A DNA stretch of 56,277 bases, from positions 1-56,277 of the forward strand of contig URAG01000005.1 of NCBI GenBank assembly GCA_900545755.1, read 5' to 3'. Below the pieces are notes generated by a model, which made no database searches, was not told where the DNA came from, and was given only the letters and a program-made list of their open reading frames with translations. This document shows positions 1 to 9,427 of this stretch, one piece after another. This DNA comes from an uncultured Cloacibacillus sp. (GTDB taxonomy: Bacteria > Synergistota > Synergistia > Synergistales > Synergistaceae). How positions within the stretch are numbered: the first letter of the stretch is position 1; the number at the start of each line of letters is the position of its first letter. Both the position numbers and the translations under genes were made by a program.

Positions 1-378
1 CGTGTCGCGGGGGCCGGCGCTGAGAACATATTCCGCGGCGGCTGGCGGCGCGAGGGCGGCTTCATGACGCGCCCCTTTGCGGGCGGGCAGGCGCTCTTCG
101 CCTGGCCCGGCGCTTCAGCGCGCGCCGCGGTGCTCAGCCCGTCTGATATAACCGTTTCCAACGAAATTCCGCCCTTTGCGGAGAATACTAACGTCCTGCA
201 CGGAGTAGTCTCGCAGCTCGCGCTTGAGCGCGCCTCAGGAGCCGTGCTGCTCTCGGCCGACGTTTCGGGCTGCGTCGTAAAGGCGCGCATCTCAGCCGAA
301 GATACGGCGCGCCTTTCGCTGTGTCCATCCTCAGAGATTTTCCTCTCCTTCTCATATTCCTCACTTCGCTGGCTCTGA
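1..378 (+). CDS. ABC transporter ATP-binding protein, C-terminal TOBE part (5' truncated by window)
   Basis: The frame is open from base 1, so only the last ~125 residues are present. They carry the layout that follows the nucleotide-binding domain of oxyanion/spermidine-type importers: a GAENIFRG segment resembling the N-x-F/L-x-G start of a TOBE region, a 'SPSDITVS' element like the I-R-P-S/E-D-I motif, then a second TOBE-like beta stretch ending in 'SFSYSSLRWL', similar to the FKASSV-type ending of ModC/TupC/WtpC. TOBE domains bind the small oxyanion or act as regulatory sensors in molybdate/tungstate importers. The Walker motifs lie outside the window, so substrate (molybdate, tungstate, or other) is inference. 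The next gene, glmS, is about 105 bases downstream with its own promoter, so the two are probably not co-transcribed. Confidence 0.7.
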   Translation, partial: RVAGAGAENIFRGGWRREGGFMTRPFAGGQALFAWPGASARAAVLSPSDITVSNEIPPFAENTNVLHGVVSQLALERASGAVLLSADVSGCVVKARISAEDTARLSLCPSSEIFLSFSYSSLRWL

Positions 379-396
379 TTGGGCGCGCGCCGGCAA

Positions 397-425
397 TTGC
401 GCGCCGCGCGGTAAAATGATATAAA
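397..425 (+). promoter_or_regulatory. Probable sigma-70 promoter of glmS
   Basis: TTGCGC (397-402), 17-base spacer, TATAAA (420-425). The predicted start near 432 gives a ~50-base leader, too short for the glmS ribozyme known from Firmicutes; no such structure is seen. Confidence 0.5.
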
Positions 426-483
426 ATAACATGGGTTTAATATGACAGCCACCATTTTGCGAACAGCGAAAGGATGATTATAA

Positions 484-2310
484 ATGTGCGGAATCATGGG
501 TTACGTAGGCGACAGGGATACGACCAAGATAATCCTCGAAGGGCTCGCCAAGCATGAATACCGCGGCTACGACTCCGCGGGCATAGCGGTTATAAAAGAC
601 GGCAAGATTTCGGAGCTTCGCACCGTAGGGCGCGTCGCGCAGCTCGCCGAGAAGGTGGCTGCTGCGGGGCTGACCGGCGACATCGGCATAGGCCACACTC
701 GCTGGGCGACGCACGGCGGCGTGACGGAGAACAACGCGCACCCGCATATTTCGAGCGACAACCGCGTCGTGCTCGTCCACAACGGTATAATCGAGAACGC
801 GCGTGAGATACGCGCGGAGCTCGAAGCGAAGGGCATCAAATTCCACACCGAGACCGACACGGAATCCGCCGTGCAGTATCTCGGCTACGTATACGACGGA
901 GACCCTAAAGAGGCCATTGTGAAGCTCACGGCGCGTATCCGGGGCGCCTTCGCGCTGGTCATAATGTTTTACGACAAGCCGCGAGAGATATGGGTCGCGC
1001 GTAAAGGCTCGCCGCTAGTCGTCGGCCACGCTGGGAACGAGGGCTTCTGCGCATCAGACCCCACGGCGCTGCTCGAGTTCACCCACGACGTCTGGTTCAT
1101 GGACGACGACGAGATGGCGCAGATAACGCGCGAAGGCTGCCGCTTTTTCGACTTTGCCGGAGTGCAGCATGAGAAGGCTTCTATGCACCTCGACTGGGAC
1201 GCCGCGATGACGAACCGCGGCAAGTACCCCCACTTCATGCTCAAGGAAATTCACGAGCAGCCAGACGTCGTCGCCCACACTCTGCTGGGCCGCGTCGCCG
1301 ACGACGCCGTCGACCTGAGCCGTGAGCTTGCGTGGACGCCGGATGACGCGGCGCAGTGGAAGCGCATCCATTTCGTCGCCTGCGGCACGTCGCATTACGC
1401 GACGATAGTCGCTCAGCACATAATGGAGACCTTCGGCAATTTCGAAATCCGCACGGAGGTCGCCTCGGAGTACCGTTACAGGAACATCCCGTCCGGGCCT
1501 GACACTCTCGCCGTATTCGTATCGCAGTCCGGCGAGACGGCGGATACGCTGCACGCGGCGCGGCTGGCGAAGGCCCGCGGCGCAAAGTGCCTCGTAATCA
1601 CCAACGTCCGCGGCTCGACTATCCACCGCGAGGTCGGCGACGCGCTCATCACGCCCGCCGGGCCGGAAATCGGCGTCGCGGCTACGAAGACCTTCACGGC
1701 TCAGATTACGATACTGACTCTTCTCGGCCTCTATCTCGCGAAGCTGCGCGGCGAACTCGACCCGAATACGGAGAAGCGCCTAGTCTCCGCGATGATGGAC
1801 ATACCTGGCAAGCAGGCCGCGATGCTCGACCGCGAGAAGGAGATAGAGACGTTGGCGCGCAATTTTGCCGACGCGCGCGGCTTCTTCTTCATCGGGCGCG
1901 GCATAGCCTATCCTCCGGCGCTCGAGGGCGCGCTCAAGCTCAAGGAGATTTCGTACCTCCACGCCGAAGCATACCCTGCGGGCGAGATGAAGCACGGGCC
2001 GATAGCACTACTCGATAAAGAACTGCCCGTCGTCGCGCTTGTGCCAAAGAACGAGCTCTGGGAGAAGACCATATCCAACATCGAGGAGTCGATGGCGCGC
2101 AAGTCTCCAATAATCGCGCTCGCGACTGAGGGCGATACGGAGATCGGCCACTACACCCCAAACGTCATCTTCACGCCCGAGACGGAGCCGGAGCTCTTCC
2201 CATTCGTCGCCGTCGTGCCGCTCCAGCTCTTCGCTTACTACATAGCGCGCCAGCGCGGCTGCGACATAGACATGCCGCGCAACCTCGCGAAGAGCGTCAC
2301 CGTCGAATAA
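484..2310 (+). CDS. glmS: Glutamine--fructose-6-phosphate aminotransferase (isomerizing)
   Basis: Makes glucosamine-6-phosphate from fructose-6-phosphate and glutamine, the first step towards UDP-GlcNAc for peptidoglycan and lipid A; cytoplasmic. The 608-residue length is standard. It begins MCGIMGYVG with the catalytic N-terminal Cys2 of class II glutamine amidotransferases, has the GHTRWATHG substrate loop (~residues 72-80), then two SIS sugar-isomerase domains (about 285-415 with CGTSHYA and SQSGETADT; about 455-595 with GRG and ALEGALKLKEISYLHAEAYPAGEMKHGP), ending in the conserved PRNLAKSVTVE tail. An AAGGATG Shine-Dalgarno-like stretch precedes the ATG. It is monocistronic by context: own promoter upstream and a strong terminator immediately after the stop codon. 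Confidence 0.98.
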   Translation: MCGIMGYVGDRDTTKIILEGLAKHEYRGYDSAGIAVIKDGKISELRTVGRVAQLAEKVAAAGLTGDIGIGHTRWATHGGVTENNAHPHISSDNRVVLVHNGIIENAREIRAELEAKGIKFHTETDTESAVQYLGYVYDGDPKEAIVKLTARIRGAFALVIMFYDKPREIWVARKGSPLVVGHAGNEGFCASDPTALLEFTHDVWFMDDDEMAQITREGCRFFDFAGVQHEKASMHLDWDAAMTNRGKYPHFMLKEIHEQPDVVAHTLLGRVADDAVDLSRELAWTPDDAAQWKRIHFVACGTSHYATIVAQHIMETFGNFEIRTEVASEYRYRNIPSGPDTLAVFVSQSGETADTLHAARLAKARGAKCLVITNVRGSTIHREVGDALITPAGPEIGVAATKTFTAQITILTLLGLYLAKLRGELDPNTEKRLVSAMMDIPGKQAAMLDREKEIETLARNFADARGFFFIGRGIAYPPALEGALKLKEISYLHAEAYPAGEMKHGPIALLDKELPVVALVPKNELWEKTISNIEESMARKSPIIALATEGDTEIGHYTPNVIFTPETEPELFPFVAVVPLQLFAYYIARQRGCDIDMPRNLAKSVTVE

Positions 2311-2322
2311 ACGAAAAATTGA

Positions 2323-2349
2323 GGGCGGGGCTCTGCTCCGCCCGTTTTT
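2323..2349 (+). terminator. Intrinsic terminator of glmS
   Basis: A 9-bp stem GGGCGGGGC/GCTCCGCCC (one G-U pair), three-base loop, then G and TTTTT, starting 13 bases after the glmS stop. Confidence 0.85.
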
Positions 2350-2360
2350 GTGGTGAAACG

Positions 2361-2702
2361 ATGATTTTCTGGAAACATAAAAAAACCGCTGCGATTATCC
2401 TCGCGCTTGTGATCGCGCTTCAGCATCTATGCGCAGCGCCCGCGCCGGCCTTTGAATTCTGCGCGCCTGACGTAAGCGCAGCGCGCGAGTGGAACGCTTC
2501 GGATTGGCTCGGGATACTTGCGCACTTTTCGGCGTTCACGGGACTCTCGTATTGGATAGGCTCTGCGGTATACGAGGCATGCGACGCCGTGAGCGAGCTC
2601 GACGGCCTGTGGGACTTCCTCTCTATGCTGCTGCGCCTAGGACTCATACCGCATTGGTACTACGAGCTCGCACCAGAGCCGCCCGGCGCGTTTTCGATAT
2701 GA
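2361..2702 (+). CDS. Small secreted protein of unknown function
   Basis: A 113-residue protein if started at the ATG at 2361; an upstream in-frame ATG at 2319 lies inside the glmS terminator and is unlikely. Residues 1-30 look like a signal peptide: basic MIFWKHKK, hydrophobic [12 protein letters not shown], then an A-A-P-A-P-A-F region suited to signal peptidase I. The mature part is short and rich in Trp/Tyr with a mildly hydrophobic middle ([23 protein letters not shown]); two cysteines are present. I recognise no family. The stop overlaps the start of the GIY-YIG gene (ATGA), implying translational coupling. Coding is supported by that overlap and by codon use like the neighbours, not by homology. 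Confidence 0.55.
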   Translation: MIFWKHKKTAAIILALVIALQHLCAAPAPAFEFCAPDVSAAREWNASDWLGILAHFSAFTGLSYWIGSAVYEACDAVSELDGLWDFLSMLLRLGLIPHWYYELAPEPPGAFSI

Positions 2703-2950
2703 CCCCCTGCGCCTACATACTGCTCTGCGCCGACGGCACGCTATACACCGGCTGGACGACCGACATTAAAAAGCGGCTCGCGGCGCACAACGCTGGGCGC
2801 GGCGCGAAATATACGCGCGGACGCAGGCCGGTGACTCTGCTCTACAGCGAGGAATGCGACTCAAAGCATGAGGCGATGAGCCGCGAGGCCGCAATAAAAA
2901 AGCTCTCGCGCGAGGAGAAGCTTCTGTTAAGCAACGGTAAAATATCTTAG
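2699..2950 (+). CDS. GIY-YIG nuclease superfamily protein (YhbQ/UPF0213-like)
   Basis: An 83-residue protein consisting only of a GIY-YIG domain. The start at 2699 overlaps the preceding stop by the ATGA arrangement. Visible motifs are [13 protein letters not shown] (the GIY...YIG pair), a conserved Arg in [25 protein letters not shown], and the catalytic-type Glu in [17 protein letters not shown]0213/YhbQ single-domain members are about 80-100 residues and are linked to DNA repair or nuclease activity, with poorly defined physiological role. It is apparently co-translated with the small secreted protein, an unexpected partner for a cytoplasmic nuclease-fold protein. Confidence 0.9.
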   Translation: MTPCAYILLCADGTLYTGWTTDIKKRLAAHNAGRGAKYTRGRRPVTLLYSEECDSKHEAMSREAAIKKLSREEKLLLSNGKIS

Positions 2951-2957
2951 CGCGCGC

Positions 2958-2986
2958 TTGATAATTTCAGCGTCTGTGATTACAAT
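2958..2986 (+). promoter_or_regulatory. Sigma-70 promoter of purA
   Basis: TTGATA (2958-2963), exactly 17 bases, TACAAT (2981-2986); start site expected near 2993, giving a ~58-base leader before purA. Confidence 0.75.
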
Positions 2987-3026
2987 AGCAAAGTTTGGGC
3001 CTAATAGTTAAGGGCCGTGAAATTAA

Positions 3027-4337
<1,311 letters not shown>

Positions 4338-4370
4338 CGCTCCGGCGTAAAATTCACGAGACAGACTAAA

Positions 4371-4393
4371 GGCCGCCCGAGTGGCGGCCTTTT
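4371..4393 (+). terminator. Intrinsic terminator of purA
   Basis: Perfect 7-bp stem GGCCGCC/GGCGGCC with 5-base loop followed by TTTT, 34 bases after the purA stop. Confidence 0.85.
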
Positions 4394-4669
4394 CGCTTGC
4401 GCAAGTATAATCGCTGAAACTTCAGTAAATTGTTGGTTGCCGCTTCGCGCGCGCCCGCACGCCGCGACGATAAAAAACGCGGAAAGCTTCGGCGTAACTA
4501 CGCGTAGCGGGACCGTCTCGCGCTGTTGCGGCGGCGGCATGTTGCGTTATATATCTACGCGGTAAAAGGTGACGCGCACACATGAACCCTCCGGCGATTG
4601 AGCCGAAAGCCTATGTTGATTTGTGTTTTTCTGGGAATTTATGATAGGTTCGGGGTTTTCACCCGGCAC

Positions 4670-4703
4670 GGTTCAGCGGTTTTGACATCGGAAACCCTGA
4701 ACC
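4670..4703. other. Strong hairpin in a 420-base gene-poor stretch
   Basis: GGTTCAG-C-GGTTT (4670-4682) pairs with AAACC-CTGAACC (4692-4703): 12 bp with a single bulged base and a 9-base loop. It sits between the purA terminator and the small minus-strand gene at 4760, with a second GC hairpin (GCGCCG/CGGCGC) near 4720. On the minus strand it would lie in the 3' region of that small gene. No convincing gene covers 4394-4759. It could be a 3' UTR element or part of a structured RNA of unknown type. Confidence 0.4.
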
Positions 4704-4759
4704 TGTGCTTTCTTTTCGCGCCGTGCGGCGCTTCGGTGAAACTTTTGCGGGCTTCGCCG

Positions 4760-4882
4760 TTACTTTTGCTTCACGACTACGCGCTCGACGGGGAGCCCGT
4801 CCTTAAGCTCCACGGCGACGAATCCGCCTTCGGGAGTCATCCAGTAGGGGACTCCCCCTATGTAGACCAGCTTATTGCTCAT
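4760..4882 (-). CDS. Conserved-looking 40-residue protein of unknown function
   Basis: Begins MSNKLVYIGGVPYWMTPEG and ends VERVVVKQK. Evidence for translation is contextual and good: an AGGAGG Shine-Dalgarno six to seven bases before the ATG, and a promoter TTGACA-16-TACAAT about 55 bases upstream. The protein is hydrophilic with alternating beta-type residues, no signal peptide and no membrane segment; it could fold as a small beta-hairpin or SH3-like unit, but I do not recognise a family. It is separated from the QueG-like gene upstream by a terminator hairpin and so is an independent unit. Confidence 0.7.
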   Translation of the reverse strand: MSNKLVYIGGVPYWMTPEGGFVAVELKDGLPVERVVVKQK

Positions 4883-4936
4883 ACAACCGCCTCCTTTTTT
4901 TATAAATTGTATGAATCTTTTAATCCATACACGTTC

Positions 4937-4964
4937 ATTGTATATCTTTTTTGCTGATTGTCAA
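4937..4964 (-). promoter_or_regulatory. Sigma-70 promoter of the 40-residue gene
   Basis: Reading the minus strand: TTGACA (4964-4959), 16 bases, TACAAT (4942-4937). The -35 box is a perfect consensus match. Confidence 0.75.
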
Positions 4965-4991
4965 ATGAAAGGGCGGCCTTTGAAGCCGCCC
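4961..4991 (-). terminator. Terminator hairpin after the QueG-like gene
   Basis: GGGCGGC/GCCGCCC stem with a 7-base loop, followed on the minus strand by TTTCATTT. It lies 45 bases past the stop of the upstream minus-strand gene and abuts the next promoter. Confidence 0.6.
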
Positions 4992-5035
4992 TTTACGCTT
5001 TTGTTGCTTTTAGTTCGCTTTAGCGAAACGGCGTA

Positions 5036-5866
5036 TCAGCCGCGGCGCGCGCCTTTAGGTATCCCGCGCGAGCATGGGACTTTGATCTGGCATTTGCCAC
5101 AGCCGAAGCGGACGCGGGCGTGCGGCCCATGCGGCGGGCGCTTCGTCGACGTCACCCAGGCGTCGCAGAGCTTCTGATCTTTTGCGAGCGCGGGGCCGCG
5201 CGACTTGTCTATCGCCTTCGCGGGACAGCGGAACTGGCAGGCCCCGCATTTGGTGCAGTATTCGAACGGGTCGCTGTATCTCCTCGGCGTCGGCGCAAGC
5301 TCCGCGTCCGTGACGATGCTGCCGAAGCGTCCCGCCATGCCGCGCTCGGTGATGAGCCCCTTCGAGAGGCCGAAGGTGCCGAGTCCGCAGACATAGGCGA
5401 CGTGGCGCTCAGACCAGTTCGAGGCGTAGGGCTCGAGCATTTTGAAGCGCGCGTCGGTCGTCGGAAAGGCCGCGGCGAAGCCTGCATCTTCCAGGAATTT
5501 TTTGAGCCGTTCACCGAGCGCAGCCATAGCGAGCTGGCCTTCGATGCGTCCATGCAGCCATTCCTCCGAGGTCTGAGTCCCCTCGGCGTTCGAGCTTACT
5601 ACACGATCCGAGAATGGCAGGAAGAAAGAGACTACGCTTTTCGCCTCCGGCACCCAGTCGCGCGGCGTCATTTCGCCGGGGTGTACGACTTCGGGACGGC
5701 GCAGCTCGAGAAAGAGCGGGTCGTCCGCCGATGCCACGCCAAAGAGCGGCTCGTCATATATTCTCATGCCCGCTATGTCTGGGCGCAGCGCGTCTTCCTC
5801 CGCGATGAAGTTCATCGGCCCCTCAAGAAATTTTCTGGCTTCTTCTATAAGTTTGTCTATCGTCAT
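5036..5866 (-). CDS. QueG-like 4Fe-4S ferredoxin-domain protein
   Basis: A 276-residue protein when started at the ATG preceded by GGAGGG (5866); the open frame extends upstream but without a ribosome site. The C-terminal third has a ferredoxin-type cluster motif, C-x2-C-x2-C-x3-C-P (YCTKCGACQFRCPAKAI), and a following C-x4-C pair (FGCGKCQIKVPC) resembling the second cluster region of epoxyqueuosine reductases. The middle part (VCGLGTFGLSKGLITERGMAGRFGSIVTD) matches the conserved GxGxxG / RFGS region of that superfamily. True QueG reduces epoxyqueuosine in tRNA and binds cobalamin; many anaerobes carry paralogues of unknown role. No queuosine genes are adjacent, so I call it QueG-like only. 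Confidence 0.8.
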   Translation of the reverse strand: MTIDKLIEEARKFLEGPMNFIAEEDALRPDIAGMRIYDEPLFGVASADDPLFLELRRPEVVHPGEMTPRDWVPEAKSVVSFFLPFSDRVVSSNAEGTQTSEEWLHGRIEGQLAMAALGERLKKFLEDAGFAAAFPTTDARFKMLEPYASNWSERHVAYVCGLGTFGLSKGLITERGMAGRFGSIVTDAELAPTPRRYSDPFEYCTKCGACQFRCPAKAIDKSRGPALAKDQKLCDAWVTSTKRPPHGPHARVRFGCGKCQIKVPCSRGIPKGARRG

Positions 5867-6054
5867 TACAATCCCTCCGTTCCACAAACGTTGCGATAAG
5901 TATATCGCCGCAGGCTGCCTGTGTATATGCGCGCAGTCGCGCGCAGAGTATAATTTTTTCGCCTTCGTGCGCCTAGCGCGCCGGAGCGCGCTTCCTATGA
6001 TAAGATATGCGCAAGAACTTCCCGCGGCGCGGGGCTTGGAGGTCTGGCGCAAAG

Positions 6055-6771
6055 ATGAAGAAAGACGACGCTGTTGTGTTCGCGCGCGGCGCGCGTGACG
6101 CCGTGCCTGTTATGCTCGGATATTTCGCGGTTTCGTTCACGCTCGGCATCGCGGCGAAGAATGCGGGGCTCACGCCGTTTCAGGCGTTTCTGAGCTCGCT
6201 GACTCAGGCGTCGTCGACGGGGCAGTTCGCAGGATATATGATGATTTCGTCGTGCGCTTCGTACGCCGCCGTCGCGCTGATGATTTTGGTCGCCAACGCG
6301 CGTTATATGCTCATGTCCTGCGCTATGAGCCAGAAGCTCGCGCCGGGCACGCCGCTGCGCCACCGCCTTGCGATAGCGGCGTACCTGACGGACGAGATTT
6401 TCGGCCTGTCGGTCACGAAGCCAGCGCCGGTCAATCCCTATTACAGCTACGGCATGGCGGCCTGCGCCGTCCCGGGCTGGTCGGTCGGCACGGTGCTAGG
6501 CGTCGTAGCGGGCAACGTCCTGCCGGCGAACGTCGTCGACGCGCTCTCGGCGGGGATCTTCGGCATGTTCATCGCGGTCATCGTGCCGCCGGCGCGCGGC
6601 GATAAAACCGTCGCGCTGCTCATAGCCGTCTCCATGGCGGCGAGCTTCGTCTTTTCCCGCTTCAATCCTCTGGATATTTCAGGCGGCACGAGGACGATCA
6701 TCCTCACGATCGCTATAGCGGGCGCGGCGGCTTTCCTCTTCCCGCTGAAGGAGGAAGCCGCGGATGAATAA
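6055..6771 (+). CDS. azlC: AzlC family amino-acid exporter, large subunit (copy 1)
   Basis: Predicted inner-membrane protein of 238 residues; AzlC with AzlD forms a branched-chain amino-acid export system (shown for AzlCD in Bacillus and the related YgaZH). It has the hallmark start RDAVPVMLGYFAVSFTLGIAA, an early SSLTQASSTGQFAGYMM segment, and repeated hydrophobic helices throughout. The start at 6055 (MKKDD) is preferred over 6007, since GGAGG lies between them. It overlaps azlD by 8 bases, the usual coupling of this pair. A TATAAT box at 5949-5954 may be its -10. A second pair is encoded at 46.0-47.1 kb. Confidence 0.92.
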   Translation: MKKDDAVVFARGARDAVPVMLGYFAVSFTLGIAAKNAGLTPFQAFLSSLTQASSTGQFAGYMMISSCASYAAVALMILVANARYMLMSCAMSQKLAPGTPLRHRLAIAAYLTDEIFGLSVTKPAPVNPYYSYGMAACAVPGWSVGTVLGVVAGNVLPANVVDALSAGIFGMFIAVIVPPARGDKTVALLIAVSMAASFVFSRFNPLDISGGTRTIILTIAIAGAAAFLFPLKEEAADE

Positions 6772-7069
6772 AGAAGTTTACATTTATCTTTTCGTCATGG
6801 CGGCGGTGACGTACCTCATCCGCGTGCTGCCGCTCACCGTGATACGCGGCGAGATAAAAAACAAGCGCGTGCGCGCCTTCCTGCACTACGTCCCATACGT
6901 GACGCTCGCGGTCATGACTTTCCCTGCGATCATGGAATCCACCGGCAGCCAGGCCGCGGGGCTCGCGGCGCTCGTCGCGGGCGCGGTGCTCGCCTGGTTC
7001 GGCGGCAGCCTATTTCAGGTCGCCGTCCTCTGCTGCGCGGTCGTCTTCGCGGTTAATATGTTTATGTAA
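6764..7069 (+). CDS. azlD: AzlD family amino-acid exporter, small subunit (copy 1)
   Basis: A 101-residue membrane protein with about four hydrophobic segments and the family start YLFVMAAVTYLIRVLPLTVIRGEIKNKRVRAFLHYVPYVTLAVMTFPAIM. AAGGAGGAAG precedes its ATG inside the end of azlC. It is the obligate small partner of AzlC. It converges with the LysR gene at 7094 with only 24 bases between them and no obvious terminator. Confidence 0.92.
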   Translation: MNKEVYIYLFVMAAVTYLIRVLPLTVIRGEIKNKRVRAFLHYVPYVTLAVMTFPAIMESTGSQAAGLAALVAGAVLAWFGGSLFQVAVLCCAVVFAVNMFM

Positions 7070-7093
7070 ATTTTCCGCGCGCTGCGGCGGCCT

Positions 7094-8068
7094 CTACTCT
7101 TCCGCCGCCTTCGCGTCTGCACGCGGGAGCTTCGCCTTTTTCATGAATTCTATGAAATCGCGCTGTATCTGGGTGAGGGGACCAGATTTTTTGTAGGAAA
7201 GATAAATCCCGCGCTCCGACTCCGGGCTGTCGATGCGATAGAAAAATACTTTGTCGGTCGGCGGCAGGCAGTCGGGCAGCGCGTCGCGCACGAAGGCGAT
7301 GCCCTTGCCCTCGCAGGCGAGATAGTAAGCCGTCATCATCTGTTCAAGGTACATAGAGACTTTCGGCGTGAAGCCGGCGTTGCGGCATATCGCCATAGCG
7401 CGGCGGTGCATGTCGTTCCATTTCGTCAGGATCAGAAATTCTTCGCCGGCGAAGCGCTCCGGCGGCACAGCGGGCTTTCGCGCTCCGCCCTTGCGCGACG
7501 CGGCGAGTTCTTCAAACGTGCAGCGGTATTCCTCAAGCTCGCCGTTTATCGCAAGAGACGCAGGGACGGCTAGAATTACTTCCTCCGTCGTCCAGACAGC
7601 GGACTCGAAAATATTTTTGTCCGGCGGCTCGGCCTCAAGCATGAAGTCGAGGCTTCCGTCCTTTAGTTTTTCTGAGAGCGCGACGCTGCTGCCCTCAGCA
7701 AGCGTTACGACGACGCTGCCGTGCTCGCTCCGGAACGCCTCGATGATATCGGGCAGTACGTAAGAACAGAAGAACATCGAGCTGCCGACACGCAGCCGCG
7801 CCGGGCCGCCGCCTGTGAGCGCCGCAAAGTGCTCGCGCATCTCGCGCTCTATCTCCATTATCTTTTCCGCCGATTTTATATAGTATTCGCCCGCTTCAGT
7901 CAGCGAGATAGGGCTTGTGCTTCGGTTGAATAGCGCGACGCCGAGCTTCTGTTCGGCGCGCTTGACCGCTGCGGATAGCGACGGCTGTGAGATGAAGAGC
8001 CGCCGAGCTGCTTTCGAGAAGCTCCGTTCCTTATATACAGCGTAGATATATTCTATGTCCTTAAGCAA
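7094..8068 (-). CDS. LysR-type transcriptional regulator
   Basis: A 324-residue protein with an N-terminal winged helix (residues ~4-62: YIYAVYKERSFSKAARRLFISQPSLSAAVKRAEQKLGVALFNR) and a C-terminal periplasmic-binding-like effector domain. It appears to use a TTG start at 8068, behind GAGGAGGCGG. It is divergent from the aminotransferase-FAH-SDR operon at 8227, the classic arrangement for a LysR regulator of a catabolic operon, with a 16-bp perfect palindrome between them. The effector is unknown; a keto acid or amino-acid derivative would fit the operon. Confidence 0.9.
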   Translation of the reverse strand: MLKDIEYIYAVYKERSFSKAARRLFISQPSLSAAVKRAEQKLGVALFNRSTSPISLTEAGEYYIKSAEKIMEIEREMREHFAALTGGGPARLRVGSSMFFCSYVLPDIIEAFRSEHGSVVVTLAEGSSVALSEKLKDGSLDFMLEAEPPDKNIFESAVWTTEEVILAVPASLAINGELEEYRCTFEELAASRKGGARKPAVPPERFAGEEFLILTKWNDMHRRAMAICRNAGFTPKVSMYLEQMMTAYYLACEGKGIAFVRDALPDCLPPTDKVFFYRIDSPESERGIYLSYKKSGPLTQIQRDFIEFMKKAKLPRADAKAAEE

Positions 8069-8103
8069 AGTGCCGCCTCCTCATACAGAGCCATAGAGGA
8101 AAT

Positions 8104-8119
8104 CATATAATATTATATG
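8104..8119. promoter_or_regulatory. 16-bp perfect palindrome in the LysR/aminotransferase divergent region
   Basis: CATATAATATTATATG is its own reverse complement. It lies 36 bases upstream of the LysR start codon and about 110 upstream of the aminotransferase. LysR regulators bind AT-rich dyads in such intergenic regions, so an autoregulatory site is plausible. A TTGACA at 8165-8170 may be the -35 of the rightward operon, but its -10 is not clear. Confidence 0.5.
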
Positions 8120-8226
8120 TTAATAGGTATTTTACATCATGATATTGCCTAATTAATATTTGAATTGACAGATGATACAATAAAAAAAATAAAGTTAGTT
8201 TTGATTTATGAAAAGGGGAATAGAGT

Positions 8227-9408
8227 ATGAGAAATTTCACAGCCGCGAGGGTCGGCGCGCTCGCTCCGTCAGGCATCCGCAAGGTCAACGAAAAGGCGCT
8301 CGCTATGGAGCGCGCAGGAGAGCGCGTCATCCATTTTGAAATCGGCCGCCCGGACTTCGACACGCCCGATTACATCAAAGAGGCGGCGGTGAAGAGCCTG
8401 CGGGACGGCGAGGTCTTTTACACATCGAACTTCGGCATGACGGAGCTGCGCGAAGCGATAGCGGAAAAGCTGCGCGCCGCGAACGGCGTCCCGTGCGCGG
8501 CGGAAAACGTGCTTGTGACGGCGGGGCTTTCGGAGGCTGTATTCGATCTGCTATGCACTGTGCTCGACGAAGGCGACGAGCTTCTGATACCGGACCCGGT
8601 CTGGATAAACTATCTCAACGTCCCGGCGCTTTTCGGCGCGAAGCCAGTCTCTTACTCACTGACGGAAGAGAACGGCTTCGAGCCGAGCCTTGAGGAAATA
8701 CGCGCGAAAATAACGCCGCGCACCAAGGCGATCGTGCTGCTTACGCCGTGCAACCCTACCGGCGGCGTTCTCTCGCGCGCGAAACTTGAGGAAATCGCGG
8801 AGCTTGCGCAGGAACGCGACCTACTCGTGATATCCGACGAAATTTACGAGCGGCTCGTCTACGACGGGGAAAAACAGACGAGCATAGCCTCGCTGCCCGG
8901 AATGGCGGAGCGCACCGTGACGCTCAACGGCTTCTCGAAGGCTTACTCTATGACGGGCTGGCGTATAGGCTACGCGGCCGCGCCGAAGGAGCTTACAGTC
9001 GCGATGAACAAAATACACCAGCACAACACGACCTGCGCCGCGTCCTTCGTCCAGCGCGCCGCGATAACGGCGCTGCGCGACGAGAAAGACGAGGTCGAGC
9101 TGATGGTGCGCGAATTCCAACGCCGCCGCGACTACGCGGTCAAGGCGATAAACGATATGCCGGGAGCGTATTGCCTGTCGCCGAAGGGGGCTTTCTACAT
9201 CTTCATCAACGTGAAGAAGCTCGGCCGTCCGTGCGCGGAGGTTGCGGAATATCTGCTCGACGAGGCGAAAATCGCGCTCGTGCCGGGCAGCGTCTTCGGC
9301 GTCAACGGCGAGGGCTATCTGCGCATGAGCTTCGCCAACAGCCTCGACAACATCGTCGAGGGCTGCGGGCGCATGAAAGCCGCCTTCGAGCGGCTTGCTG
9401 GAAAATAA
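8227..9408 (+). CDS. Pyridoxal-phosphate aminotransferase, class I/II fold I
   Basis: A 393-residue enzyme moving an amino group between an amino acid and a 2-oxo acid. Family features: HFEIGRPDFDTP near the N-terminus (the GxPDF substrate loop), TSNFGMTELREAIAEK, VLVTAGLSEA, LLTPCNPTGGVLSRAKLEEIAELAQERDLLVISDEIYERLVYD (Asp and Tyr contacting PLP), and the catalytic lysine in LNGFSKAYSMTGWRIGYAAAP (~residue 240). The closest general class is aspartate/aromatic aminotransferase AspC/PatA type; the substrate cannot be read off. First gene of a three-gene operon with an FAH-family hydrolase and an SDR dehydrogenase, suggesting degradation of an amino acid to a keto acid followed by further processing. 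Confidence 0.93.
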   Translation: MRNFTAARVGALAPSGIRKVNEKALAMERAGERVIHFEIGRPDFDTPDYIKEAAVKSLRDGEVFYTSNFGMTELREAIAEKLRAANGVPCAAENVLVTAGLSEAVFDLLCTVLDEGDELLIPDPVWINYLNVPALFGAKPVSYSLTEENGFEPSLEEIRAKITPRTKAIVLLTPCNPTGGVLSRAKLEEIAELAQERDLLVISDEIYERLVYDGEKQTSIASLPGMAERTVTLNGFSKAYSMTGWRIGYAAAPKELTVAMNKIHQHNTTCAASFVQRAAITALRDEKDEVELMVREFQRRRDYAVKAINDMPGAYCLSPKGAFYIFINVKKLGRPCAEVAEYLLDEAKIALVPGSVFGVNGEGYLRMSFANSLDNIVEGCGRMKAAFERLAGK

Positions 9409-9427
9409 CGGAAGGGAGTTTTTATAA

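Noticed and set aside
484..2310. A glmS ribozyme upstream of glmS
   Set aside because: The predicted leader is only ~50 bases; the known ribozyme needs more than 100 bases with a double pseudoknot, and nothing similar is seen.
4598..4957. A 119-codon plus-strand frame
   Set aside because: No ribosome site or family similarity, and it overlaps the far better supported 40-residue minus-strand gene and its promoter.
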